From contig NW_004457624.1 in the NCBI RefSeq assembly GCF_000203815.1, positions 1,488,001 through 1,552,000 on the forward strand: a stretch of 64,000 bases of DNA, written 5' to 3'. Positions within the stretch are counted from its first letter, which is position 1; every line of letters begins with the position of its first letter. Below the pieces are notes generated by a model, which was given only the letters and a program-made list of their open reading frames with translations, had not been told where the DNA came from and did no database searches. The position numbers were made by a program, and so were the translations under genes. The DNA is from Cavenderia fasciculata (taxonomy: Eukaryota; Evosea; Eumycetozoa; Acytosteliales; Cavenderiaceae). This document shows positions 23,724 to 34,861 of this stretch, piece by piece.

Positions 23724-25790
23724 ATGAAAACATTATTCAAAGAAAGTATAACAACACCAATAACCAAATCATATGATGTTGGATCACAACTTGGAACGTA
23801 TGTAAAAAAAAAACTTTCAAAAAAAAGATAAGAGAATCTTATATCTTATTAATCAATTCTAAAGTGGAAAATTTTCAGTAGTTAAATCAGCTATTGAAAA
23901 GAGTACTGGAAAATCATGGGCATTGAAAATGATGAAAAAGAGTGTTGTACATGAACAAAATATAGTCAAAGAGGTGGAAATCATGATGGAAGTCAAAAAT
24001 CCAAATATTATTGCATTACATGAAATTTATGAAAGTGATAGTGAAATTATATTGGTTTTGGAATTGTAAGATGAAGTTGATGATATCAAAAGATTGACTG
24101 TATACTTATTAAATCTACCCTATTGTTTAGAGTAACTGGTGGAGAGTTATTTGATAAAATTGTTGAAAAGGAATCATATACAGAAGAAGATGCATCGAAA
24201 CTAATTAATACCTTGACAAAGGTTATATACTATCTTCACAACAAGGATATTGTACATTGCGATTTAAAACCAGAGAATCTTTTATATTCAGACAATAGCA
24301 CCAATGCCGTTATTAAACTATGCGACTTTGGTCTTAGCCAACGTTGTCCCTCTGGTACAACACTTCAATCGATGGTTGGTACATTTACATACATGTCTCC
24401 TGAAATCAACAATGGCTATGGTTATGGTAAACCTGCTGATATGTGGGCATTGGGTGTCATTATTTATATTTTGTATGATCAAAGATTGACGAATATAATA
24501 ATAATTATGTATTGTATTCTTATACCATTATCTTTTTCTATTTCTTTTAGATTATGTGGATACCCACCATTTGATGAGACAACAGGATATAATTTAGAGT
24601 TTCCATCACCAGATTGGGATCATATATCAGATACTGCCAAGGGATTGATAAAGGCATTATTAAATGTGGATGCCGTCAAGAGATTGACTGCAGCACAGAC
24701 ACTAAAGAATGTGTGGGTGTCGGGTGTATCGACTGGCAAGGAATCGATTATAGGTACACTCAAGACGTTGCGTGAATTTAATACAATGAGACGGTCGGGT
24801 ACTACAATGGGACACAAGGGCACTACGAGAAGCTCTGTGTTTGAGTTGTTCCCTTCACTCACACCTACCAAAGAGGTTGTTGGCCCGTTGGCACACACTG
24901 TCGCCACTTCCAACCCACACGAATCACCTCTTCAAGTCACCCCTCAATCATCATCTACGCCACTCACTCCAACTTCACCTCTACTCAACAACACCAATGA
25001 ATCATCTTCCAATGGCAGCGGTGCCAATGGAAATCATGGAACTACTATTACTGTCATCCCACCTGCCTCTTCCTCCTCTTCCTCTTCATCCTCATCATCA
25101 TCTGGAAAAGAGTCCCCAGAATTGGAAAATACACCAAACAAGGGATCGAGCTCATCACTTCAAGATATACTCAAAAAGCAGTTGATGACCTCTCTCGAAG
25201 TTGCATCTGATTCAGAGTTTGATTCAGAGTCTGAAACATCGTCCAACTACTTGGCTGAATCGTGCGATCGATTCTCACCCGAATTATTAGCATCATCGTT
25301 GAATGGAGCTTCAGACCTAATGCTAGATATTGACCGACAAAAACTAGTCGATCAACTCCAATCAGAGCGCGAAAAGAACGCCAAGCTCATCAAGGAACTT
25401 GAAGACATGAAAAAGCAACGCAACATGAATGGCCACGGCAGTCTCAGCTACACCACATCGTCTAGTTCTTTGTCGGCCGGCTTCTCCCTTCTCAGCAGCT
25501 CACCACGTAGTTCTCCTCTTTCTCACAGCCGCAACAATAGTGTTGGCGGCGGTAGTGGTAGTGACACTGAGAAAAAGGATAAATCCAAACATGGAGTTGA
25601 CCGAATCGTCACTGATCTCCAATCCGAATTTGATAAACTCTTCCTAAGCAAAGAGACCATGGTTAAATTAAACAGTGTAATGTCACAGTATCAACAAAAG
25701 AATCAAGAAAAATCACTAAAGGTTGAATTGGAAAGACAAAAAGAGAAATATAAAAAGTTAAAGGTTCAATTAAAGAATAACAAAAAGTAA
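23724..25790 (+). CDS. CaMK-type protein kinase with Ser-rich coiled-coil tail
   Basis: Exons 23724-23797, 23865-24065, 24131-24472 and 24551-25790 give 618 residues. The kinase domain (about 19-285) has GTGKFSVVKSA, WALKMMKK, IVHCDLKPENLL, LCDFGLS and GTFTYMSPEI. It ends in a typical CaMK C-lobe with LLNVDAVKRLTAAQTLKNVWV. HRD reads HCD, so the Arg that bridges to a phosphorylated activation loop is missing, suggesting activation without loop phosphorylation. The remaining 330 residues are Ser/Pro/Thr-rich, with a Ser12 run and two short coiled coils (SEREKNAKLIKELEDMKKQ and the Lys-rich C-terminus). A calmodulin-binding site is not obvious. Intron 3 (78 nt) is a multiple of three and stop-free. 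Confidence 0.85.
24473..24550 (+). other. Stop-free 3n intron in the kinase
   Basis: Donor GTATGA and acceptor TTTTAG, 78 nt. Removal restores the kinase motif VIIYILLCGYPPFDE. Retention would insert 26 hydrophobic residues in the C-lobe without a frameshift. Confidence 0.85.
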
Positions 25791-26259
25791 TAATTGAAAC
25801 CAAACCAAAATACATATAAATAACTACTATCATCAACCAAACTCAACCCAACCAAATCACAAAACCAAATCACAAAACCAACCAGAATGTTTTCTCGCTA
25901 GAAACCCAAACTTTACAATTAATCCTCAACCTAACAACAAAATTGGATTAATCACCAATACCTGTCACAAAAAAGAAAGAAGAAAAGAAGAAAGAAACCA
26001 TCATTATTTTATTTAAAAAAAAACAAATAAAATAATTGTATTATTGTTTAATAGGCTAATTTATAAATCAATCAAATAGATACCAACCATAATTTTCTAT
26101 TCCAAATTCCCCGGAATTGGGTTTTCTTTATCCATCCATTTTTTGCCCATTTTTCAAAAATATTCATGAAAAAAAAACCCAACAAACACATTCTTAAGAA
26201 AAATCTAAAAGCACTGAATACTCATATTTATATACTAAAATATACTTGTTTAGAGAGAA
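25791..26259. other. Intergenic
   Basis: A- and C-rich (CCAAAC words) 3' flank of the kinase gene, then an AT-rich leader of the GMF gene. I see no other feature. Confidence 0.6.
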
Positions 26260-26995
26260 ATGGTTGGTATCATATAAACGAAAGAAACAACAATATATCT
26301 GAAAATGCATCACCCATACTCATTCATACCACCATTGATTCATTCATTTATTATAATCAATCTAGGCCACCTGTACACTCGATGATGAAGACTTTGAAAT
26401 CTTCAAGAAGTTCAAGATGCAAAAGAACCCAACCAACAGTGCTATGATTTGTATGATATCTTATTAGTAGATAGCAGTTGTTAGTAGTTGTTAGTAGTTA
26501 TGCGACAATGTGGATAGTTAGTTTAAAGGGAATATGGTTGTTTAGACTATAAGAGAGGGGACTTGTCACACGCACACACAACTATAATGAAGATACAATC
26601 AATACATAATGTATATGTTATTAACACACAGTTATTATTATTATTATTACTATTTATATATTTCAGTCCGTTGTGACACCAAGGAACACAAGTTTAAGAT
26701 TGAAGAAACCATTGAAGACATTTCATTGGAAAAGTTGACCGAGGAAATGTCATCTTCATCGCCAAGATACATTGCCTACGTCTACAGATACACTCACAAG
26801 GATGGTAGAATTTCATTCCCAATCGTATTCATCTACTTTATGCCAAAGGGTATCTCACCAACCATTGCCATGACCTACTCTGCCAACAAGCAAAACCTCG
26901 TCAATCGTTTGGATATCGCCAAGTCTTTTGATGCCAACACTCTCTCAACTTTGACTGAGGATTGGTTAAAGGAGAAGCTTGCCTTTTTCAAATAA
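26260..26995 (+). CDS. gmf: Glia maturation factor (ADF-H domain)
   Basis: I infer three exons: 26260-26262 (just the ATG), 26366-26450 and 26667-26995, giving 138 residues. Exon 2 encodes ATCTLDDEDFEIFKKFKMQK. Exon 3 begins at FRCDTKEHKFKIEE and ends with LTEDWLKEKLAFFK, both close to GMF proteins of about 140 residues. GMF binds the Arp2/3 complex, removes branches from actin networks and limits new branching, at lamellipodia and endocytic sites. Exon 2 lacks an in-frame ATG before its conserved start. The nearest upstream ATG followed by GT is the one at 26260 (ATG|GTTGGT), with acceptor AATCTAG at 26359-26365. This exact first exon is inferred; exons 2 and 3 are secure. Confidence 0.85.
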
Positions 26996-27364
26996 GCAAC
27001 AAACAACCCCCTCTGTCTACACAATGAATTGATTGATCGATTTCGATTTCGAATCCTCTTCCCTTCCTTTTCATTATCCCTTTATTGAATCGACATACAC
27101 ATTTAAAGGGTCCAAAATAACCAATCCAATATAATCAACAATCGATCATCGGTCAATGCTTCAATAATAAAAAAAAAGAAAACAAGATATATGTATTATT
27201 ATTTATTTATATATTCACACCCAAAGTAGTCATTCATATTATAATGGTCATCGTTTCATTCTTTTTTTACTTTAATATTATTGCCGACGGCAAATTTGAT
27301 CAAAAAAGCATGTAGCTTGGTCAATCGTTCGTTTAATATATAAAGTAAAAGAGACACACACACC
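26996..27364. other. Intergenic
   Basis: 3' flank of GMF with an AATAAT and A-tract polyadenylation-like region, then a short leader of the methyltransferase gene. Nothing else is seen. Confidence 0.6.
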
Positions 27365-28207
27365 ATGTCTGATAGTAGTGACGATGAAGTATCATTGAGA
27401 GCAGACTCTCTTGCAGCTCTTCAAGAGTTTTTAAAAGAACAAAAGCAACAAGAACAACAAACCGAAGAAATAGGTGAGGACTGGCAATTATCCCAATTCT
27501 GGGTAGGTCAAATAGAAATACATAATGATGAGACACAGAGAGAGAAGAATAGTATTACTTACTCAACTGCTGTTATATTGTTACTCTATTATAATAGTAT
27601 TCACAATCAACATCTGATCATGTAGCTAAAACCATTGCAGAGGAGACTATACCAAGAGATGGTAAAAAGAGAATACTTTGTTTATCAACACCTTCTATAT
27701 TTAAAACAATTCATGCAAATGAAGAGGTATGATTGATTAAAGAAAGAAAGAATAGAAAGAGTACAAGATTGATAGGATAGATTGTAACAACCGATGACTA
27801 ACCAACAGAGTAATTACTTTGAAACAATCTACTAGATTGCATCACAATTAGAGTATCATTTATTTGAATATGATCGTAGATTTGGAGTATATGGAGATAG
27901 ATTCAGTTATTATGATTACAATGAGCCATTAGAGTTTGGCATGGAACATTTACAACAATACGATTTGATTTGTTTTGATCCACCCTTTTTGTCTGAAGAA
28001 TGCATTGAAAAGGTTCAAAAGACCATAGAGGCATTGTCGCACAGCCACACCAGACTCATTCTTTTGACTGGTCGTATTCAATGGCCACACATTCAACGTC
28101 TATTCAAAAACATGCACATTTGTAAATTCCATCCAGAACATCCACGTCTTAGCAACGATTTCTTTTGTTGTAGTAATTATGATTCAAATCTATTGGGAAA
28201 AGAATAG
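27365..28207 (+). CDS. eef1akmt1: eEF1A lysine methyltransferase 1 (N6AMT2/Efm5 family)
   Basis: Exons 27365-27502, 27598-27726 and 27836-28207 give 212 residues, the usual family length. The N-terminus SLAALQEFLKEQKQQ and the DWQLSQFWYS block are hallmark sequences. The catalytic motif is DPPF in LICFDPPFLSEECIEK, the Asp/Asn-Pro-Pro-Phe/Tyr signature of amine methyltransferases. YEYDRRFGVYG-like strands precede it. The enzyme trimethylates a lysine of translation elongation factor 1A using S-adenosylmethionine in the cytosol. FFCCSNY near the C-terminus is also typical. The start is the first ATG, in a good A-rich context. Confidence 0.9.
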
Positions 28208-28744
28208 AAATAGAATAAAAGATATAACAAAAAACCAACTAAATTTCTATAACATCAATCGGTCAATCAATCAATGATCGATCGATTGCGTCATTGATTA
28301 AAATAGGAAAACAAAAGAGATGGATTCAATTTTAACACTTTATATAACTTTGCACAATATTGTTGTTTAAAGGTGTCAGTGTTGTTTGTTGTTGGATCGA
28401 TCGTAGTAGGGAAGTAGAGAGTAGAGTAGACAAAAGACCGACTCACTTTTAAATTACATCGAGACAATGGGGAATGGGTTGGATTGACATGACTTTTTTT
28501 GTGTTCCAACCAATCCCAACCACACATTTGTTCTTTTTGGGTTGTGAAAAAAAACAACTTGTTTGATGATGTTGTGGCTTTCTTTTTTTATTTATATTTA
28601 ATTTACCAACCAACAAACCAACCAACCCCCACTACTGTTCAATATATATATACATACATCAATCAAATTTATTTATTTATTTAATCACCCAGAACGAGCA
28701 ATATTGTAGAACTATCATAAATCATCATCATCATCACAAATACC

Positions 28745-28786
<42 letters not shown>

Positions 28787-28993
28787 CATAAACCAATAAC
28801 TATAGTCAAAGCAAACACATTATAATAATACAACTCTAAGAGTATACTTATAGAATACAAGAAGAAAGAAGAAGAAGAAGAAGATTGAAGAAAAGTGAAG
28901 AGTACCTTTTGTAAATTCAAAAAGGGTGTAGAGTAGTTTAGTAAAAAGAAAGAAGCAAGAGAAAGATAGAAGAAGAAGAAGAAGAATTTCATC
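28208..28993. other. Intergenic with (CAAT)n
   Basis: AT-rich spacer containing a (CAAT)n array at 28747-28783 and a GAA-rich leader just before the RasGEF gene. No gene is supported. Confidence 0.6.
28747..28783. repeat. (CAAT)n microsatellite
   Basis: Nine or so tandem CAAT units upstream of the RasGEF gene. Confidence 0.85.
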
Positions 28994-31900
28994 ATGTCAA
29001 TATACTCATTTGGATTGGGTATTAATGGTGAATTGGGACAAGGAGATACATGTGAGAGTTTAGATCTTCCAAAGAAAATACAATTCTTTTCAGATATTAA
29101 CAAAAAGGTTAAAAAGATATCATGCGGATCATATCATACTGTTTTTATTACTGGTAAGATCAGATGACATAATACATAATACATAAAACATATGGAATTA
29201 TAATAATAACCAACCAATATTGATTGAATCATTTGATTAGATGATGAAGAATTATATCTTACAGGTATTGGACAAGATCCAAAGACAGGAAGTACATTAT
29301 TTGCATTGGATTCAACTCTTTCAAAATCGACATCATCACCACTTTCATTGTCAAAGAATGGAGCATCAAGTGGTGTTGTTGACAACAAGGGTGCACGTAT
29401 TCCACACAGTTTATCGACGCGATCTCTATTGAAACCATCCAACAGTCAAGAAGAGAGACAGTTACAAGGAGCATTGGATGAATTCCACGAGGTTGTCAAA
29501 ACAAATGGTCCACCATCGGGTGGATCGACACCTCCATTGTCATCGGGCGGCGGATCGGGATCTGGAACACCCACAACACCGCCACCACTCACAGTGTCAA
29601 TGACTCAACAAAACATAGAATACGTTAAACCACGGACCATCCCAACTCACATTCCACTCTCATTTATCGATAGAAATCATCCAGCCAACAAAATCAAACA
29701 AGTGTCACTTGGCAACTATCACATTGTCATTCTAACTGAAGGTGGAAACGTTTGGTCATGGGGTACAAACACCTATGGTCAATTGGGTATTGGTTCAACT
29801 ACTCATTCCAATCATCCTAAAATGGTTGAATTAAAATGTGTAAAGAGTATTGCTACTGGTGTAAAACATACAGGTAAAATTGAAAAAGAAAAAGAGAGAA
29901 TTAGAGAGAGAAAGATATTAATATTAATATTTTAATTGTTTATTTATTATTTTGGTTTTTAGCTGCAATCAATGAATGGGGAGAACTTTATATGTGGGGA
30001 ATTAACGAACAAGGTGAATTGGGGTTAGGAGATACGAATAATAGATTGTCTCCAACCAGAGTATCAAGATTAAAATCGGAATTTGTAAATATGGTAGCGT
30101 GTTCGAGCACGCATTCAATGTGCAGCACCGATGCTGGAAGATTGTATACGTGGGGACAGTCGGATAAATTGGGCAAGGTGCAAAGTGTGCCGTCACTCTT
30201 GATGATGACTGGCGACGGGTCACTCGAGCGAGACGCCGATGGAGGGGGCTGTGGAGGTGGCGGCGAGATTAGACAGATCGCATGTGGTGAGTGGATGATT
30301 GGTGTGCTCACCCAGATGGGTGAAGTATTCATGTGGGAGCTGGGCGCCAAGCCTACACCCATCCATCACACGCTGGCCAGCCACAGTGTGCGTGCCATTG
30401 CAATGGGCAACTTTCACATGTTGTGTCTGACCGACAGCGGGGAGCTGTTGACCGTCGGACGAAACAAGTCTGGTCAACTGGGCAGAATCGTCCAACAAGG
30501 CAGCGCAACAAATATCCCAGGCATTGTAAAGGAGTTGTCTCATCACCACCCACCAACAGCTGGCGGACCACCTCCCACAGCCGAAGACAAGGGACCTTGG
30601 GGAGGATTACAGGACAATGAATATGTGGTACAAATACACGCAGGCGAGTACCACAGCGTTGCATTGGTCGAGAACACACCCAAGACCAAAGTGGCATTAA
30701 GGTTCCTAAAGATGCAGAGAAATTTCCTCAGACAACTAAATGTCCTCAACAACGTGTACTACAAATCATTCATGTCAATCGCTACGCCAAGCGATCCTGC
30801 CATAACCCAACAATTGTTATTCCTCTCGAACCAAGGCAGCGGCAGTGGGTCGGACAAGAGTGGATCAGCAGACAAGGGGGCAGGTACGCTGTCGGCCTCT
30901 GGAGGTGGTGGTGGTGGTTTGTCATCGTCAAGAGACCTAAACTCGACTGCGAGCAGCGGCAATTTGTCTCCAGTTGTAGGTCCCACGCCTATTACAACGG
31001 GCGGCAGTTCGCACTCGACACCCAATCTCATGAGTGGATCGGGCACGATTCGGTCGCGATCAACTAGCATGGCCACAATCAGAGGGTTCCTCGGCCTAAA
31101 CGCCATGGCCAACACGTCCATCGAAGACAATGTATCGGTGACCGAGGAAGAGGTCATTGGCATATTTAGTGATATTCGGTCGCTCATCAAATCAACGCAA
31201 ATCCTGTTGAGCAAGCTGGATCAAAGAATCGATACCTATGATCCCGAGATTCAAATACTTGGAGACATCTTTCTCGAAGAGTCAGTCCTCAGTAGCTACC
31301 GTTGTTACATTCCATTCAGTGACAATTACAACTCTGCATGTATGACACTCTTTAATGTCAAACGTCGTAGTGAAAAGGTTGCAACTCTACTCAAAGAATG
31401 TGAAAAACGATCACAAACCTATGGTGTAAAATTAGATAGCGATATTGTACATTCAATCGATCTTAAATCTCTTCTCTTATCGCCATTACAAAATATCCCA
31501 AGAATATTTATGATGTTAGGTGTAAGTAAAGGAAATTAAAAAAAAAGAAAAAAAGAAAAGTAAAAAGTAAATCAAACATATTTATTATTTATTATTTATT
31601 TATTTATTAGGAATTGAGTATGTCAACCTCACCAAAACATAAAGATATAGAATTATTGAATCAATCTGCAGGAAAATTTCAAGTTTTATTTGAGCGTATC
31701 AATCAAAATTTCCAATTTGTAGAGGCAATTGAAATTTTGAATTGTTCATCAAATGAATATGGTAATCCACAGGTTATGGGTGGTTCATTAAAACAACTTG
31801 TTGAGAAATTAACTCATCATAATATTTCAGGTAAACAAAAAAGAAAAAAGAAAAAAAGAAAAAAAAGAAACCAAAATATTTAATTATTTATTTTTCCATT

Positions 31901-33049
31901 TAGATCCATATTTTGTAAATGTATTTTTACTTACATTTAGGAATTTTTCAAAACCATTGGAATTATTGGATTTATTAATTGAGAAATATGAAAAGTATCC
32001 AGTTGCTCGTGGAAGAGTGGTCAATGTACTAAGTAATTGGATTATAAATTATTTCTATGATTTTGAAAACGATCCCATTCAAACTATTATCGACCCACCC
32101 GATCATCATCCAGAACAACTCTCTCAAAAACTAGAGAAATTCCTTCAAAATTCAATCACCGACAAGTTGTTGAATAGCGCCAAGGCACCATACGAAGCCC
32201 AAAGAAAGAAGGATTTCTCGACGAGATACAACGCCATCTCGGTCATTATTCCAACAGTTGTAACACCACCAACCATCTCACTGCTCGATTTTAGTCCCAT
32301 CGACATCTGTCAAACCCTCACCATCTTGAATCATCTCTACTATGCCAAGATTGATCGAAGAGAGTTGCTCAACCAACGATGGACCAAAAAGAAGGCACCC
32401 AACATCCAAGCATCGACCGATCACTTTAATCGTGTCAGTCAACTCGTAGTCACTGAAATTGTTCAATGTAAAAACTCTAAATCCAGAGCAACCGTCATTG
32501 CTCACTTTCTCGCCATTGCTCAAGGTTGTTTTGAATTGAATAATTTTACTGGTGTTGCTGCTATCATCTACGGTCTCAATAATGCAACTGTTAGTAAACT
32601 TAAAAAGACTTGGAGTGTATGTATAAATACAGATATAATAATAATATTAATAACAATAGACAATATACTAATTCTTTAAAAATATGATTTAGAAATTGTC
32701 AAAGGATTCATTCAATACATATGAATATTTGGAAAAGATTGTTACACCAATGAAAAATTATATATCACTTCGTCATATCATGGCAACGGTTCAACCTCCA
32801 TGTACACCATTTATTGGTACCTATCTCAAAGATTTGACGTTTATCGAGGATGGTAATCCCCCTCAAATTGGTGGATTGATCAATTTCTACAAACAAAGAA
32901 AGATATCCGAAGTCATCTTCCAAATACAACAATTCCAACAAGTACTGTACACAAACATCACTCCAAACATCACCATTAGAGATTATTTGTTGGCTGCTCC
33001 ACTACTAGAGGAAAAGAAAGCACAATCAATGGCTTCTGGTTACGAATAA
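28994..33049 (+). CDS. RCC1-repeat, DH and RasGEF multidomain protein
   Basis: Exons 28994-29153, 29241-29873, 29963-31521, 31611-31830, 31904-32616 and 32693-33049 give 1213 residues, with phases agreeing at all five introns. RCC1-type repeats fill about 1-560 (FGLGINGELGQGD, WGTNTYGQLGIGS, WGINEQGELGLGD, TVGRNKSGQLG), with a Ser/Gly/Pro insert. A DH (RhoGEF-like) domain spans about 655-855 (VIGIFSDIRSLI ... LKSLLLSPLQNIPRIFMML). A RasGEF N-terminal motif begins near 858 (VNVFLLTFRNFSKPLELL), and the catalytic domain ends the protein (AHFLAIAQGCFELNNFTG, TVQPPCTPFIGTYLKDL). The protein should exchange nucleotide on Ras and possibly Rho-family GTPases, linking two switches. The combination is known among Dictyostelium Gef proteins; I do not assign a specific orthologue. 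Confidence 0.92.
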
Positions 33050-33843
33050 AAGTAAATAATAATTAATAATAAATAATAATAATAAATAATAATAATGACC
33101 ATCCCAACACAAAACAACTCCCAACAATAAATAAAAAAAAAACTAATTATAATTATGTTGGAAAGACAAGACACGGATCACTCCAACAACAACAACAACA
33201 ACAACAAACAGGATCTTTTTGTATTAACGTTGACTGTTGAACTACTCTAAATAGTTCTGTTCTTTTAATTATATTTTCTACTGTTCAATGAGAGAAAGTG
33301 ATTATCATAATATTCAGCACACCAGATACACCAAGCAGCACTATTTAGTTATTTTATTTTATTAGTTAATTATTGGTATGCGGTATTGTCCTATTTTTAT
33401 CAGTGTCGATAGGTACTAAGAACTGGTTATAAAAAGGATAAATAATAAAAAATAAAACAAAGAAACAAACCTCAGCGAACATCAGACGAAAGAAAAAAAA
33501 GTAGACAGGAGGAAGAGCAAGAGGAAATGGAGGAAAGTAGAGTGGAAGAGCTTCTCATAAGTCATCCAATAACACTTATAGACGCGCTAACTACCGCTGG
33601 TTCTCCATCAACAATACTGTTAGGGAGTTTCCCTAAAAGGAAAATTATTAAATTAATATTTATTTATTTTTCAAAACTCAAAGATACCATTTGAGGATAT
33701 TTAGTTTTAGTTTACTATATTAGAGGCAAGAACGTCATGAGAACGTAAGACTGAATAGAGAATAGAGATAGAAAAGCACTATTACATATATAAATTATAA
33801 TTAATAGTAATAATAGTAATTAATAACTACAGCTAGTAAAATC
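33050..33843. other. Intergenic, possible short upstream exon
   Basis: AT-rich, with an (AAC)n run near 33190. At 33527 an ATG opens about 50 codons (MEESRVEELLISHPITLIDA) before a stop near 33708. It could be an unlinked first exon of the uncertain gene that follows, or chance. Confidence 0.4.
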
Positions 33844-34315
33844 ATGTTGTCTAAAGTTCTGAATACACCAATACACTCGATGGCTAAGCGTTCGGAGTAT
33901 GCCGACTCAGATGATTCTATTTCAAATCTGTTGGAGATGTTTGAAAGCCTAATTGGAACGTGCACCAAAGGATGTACTTACATTCTCCAAGCGACGAGTC
34001 ATGCACGACCCAGCTTACCGTACAAGATTAAAAGAGGTCAGCCGCTTCAAAATCGACCATTCCGACATGGAGGGTGGAGAGAGTACTGCCACGCCACGGA
34101 AGAAGGTCATCGCTCTATTCTTCCAACCATTTTTGGTAAGTAACCAATCTTTAGCTTCAATGTCTAACAAAACCAAAACCAAACACAAATTAGATAATTT
34201 CATTGCATTTGATCGATTATCAAAAAGTATGTCGTTTTCTTTCAATCTAATCTAAAGGTATCTTTGAAAGGAAAAGGCATACTTTTTGATATCGGGAAGG
34301 CAGCTCAACTTTAGA
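33844..34315 (+). CDS. Uncertain small gene, unidentified product
   Basis: Frame 1 runs from ATG 33844 (MLSKVLNTPIHSMAKRSEYA) to about residue 39. A different frame carries protein-like sequence from about 33960 (PKDVLTFSKRRVMHDPAYRT, then KIDHSDMEGGESTATPRKKV) up to a good donor at 34137 (TTTTTG|GTAAGT). After acceptor CTAAAG at 34250-34255 a last exon (VSLKGKGILFDIGKAAQL) reaches a stop at about 34310-34315. Joining the first two frames needs a short intron that I cannot place with confidence, or the locus has a frameshift. Composition is less AT-rich than the flanks, which favours coding. No family is recognised. Confidence 0.35.
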
Positions 34316-34861
34316 TGTATTTCTTCTCTTTAACATGGAACCTCGGGCATTTCAATATATGGATATTCAAGGAATCTCAAACAACACTTTCAACTCTACC
34401 CTTACCTCCTCCTACTACTACCACTTGACCAAATATAAAATGTATGTGTAATTATATTATTATTATTTATTTATATTTATTTTTATTACCTTACATTCCA
34501 AATCAGAACGCATAGTGCTAAAGTTGATAAACAAACACACACACACACAATGAAAAATTAAATAAACATTTCATTGTTGGTGTTGTGTGGTTGGATATTA
34601 GACTTCGATGCAATGAACCCCACCCAACAAAGCATAGACCTTTATTTTCTGACTATCAATTTTTATTTTCTTTTTTTTCTTAAAGATAACATCTATTACC
34701 AACTTGTAAATAATTATAACGACTCTTTGTAGATAGATAGATAGAAAGATAGATTGACAGATAGATAGAATAGACCATCTATTTCAAATTTATAGTTTTT
34801 TAGTATTAGGCATTAATATCAATATTATATTTCCAATATAGATATCTATAAAACCTCATCA
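34316..34861. other. Intergenic with GATA repeats
   Basis: AT-rich. A degenerate (GATA)n tract lies at about 34730-34772. No gene is seen. Confidence 0.6.
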
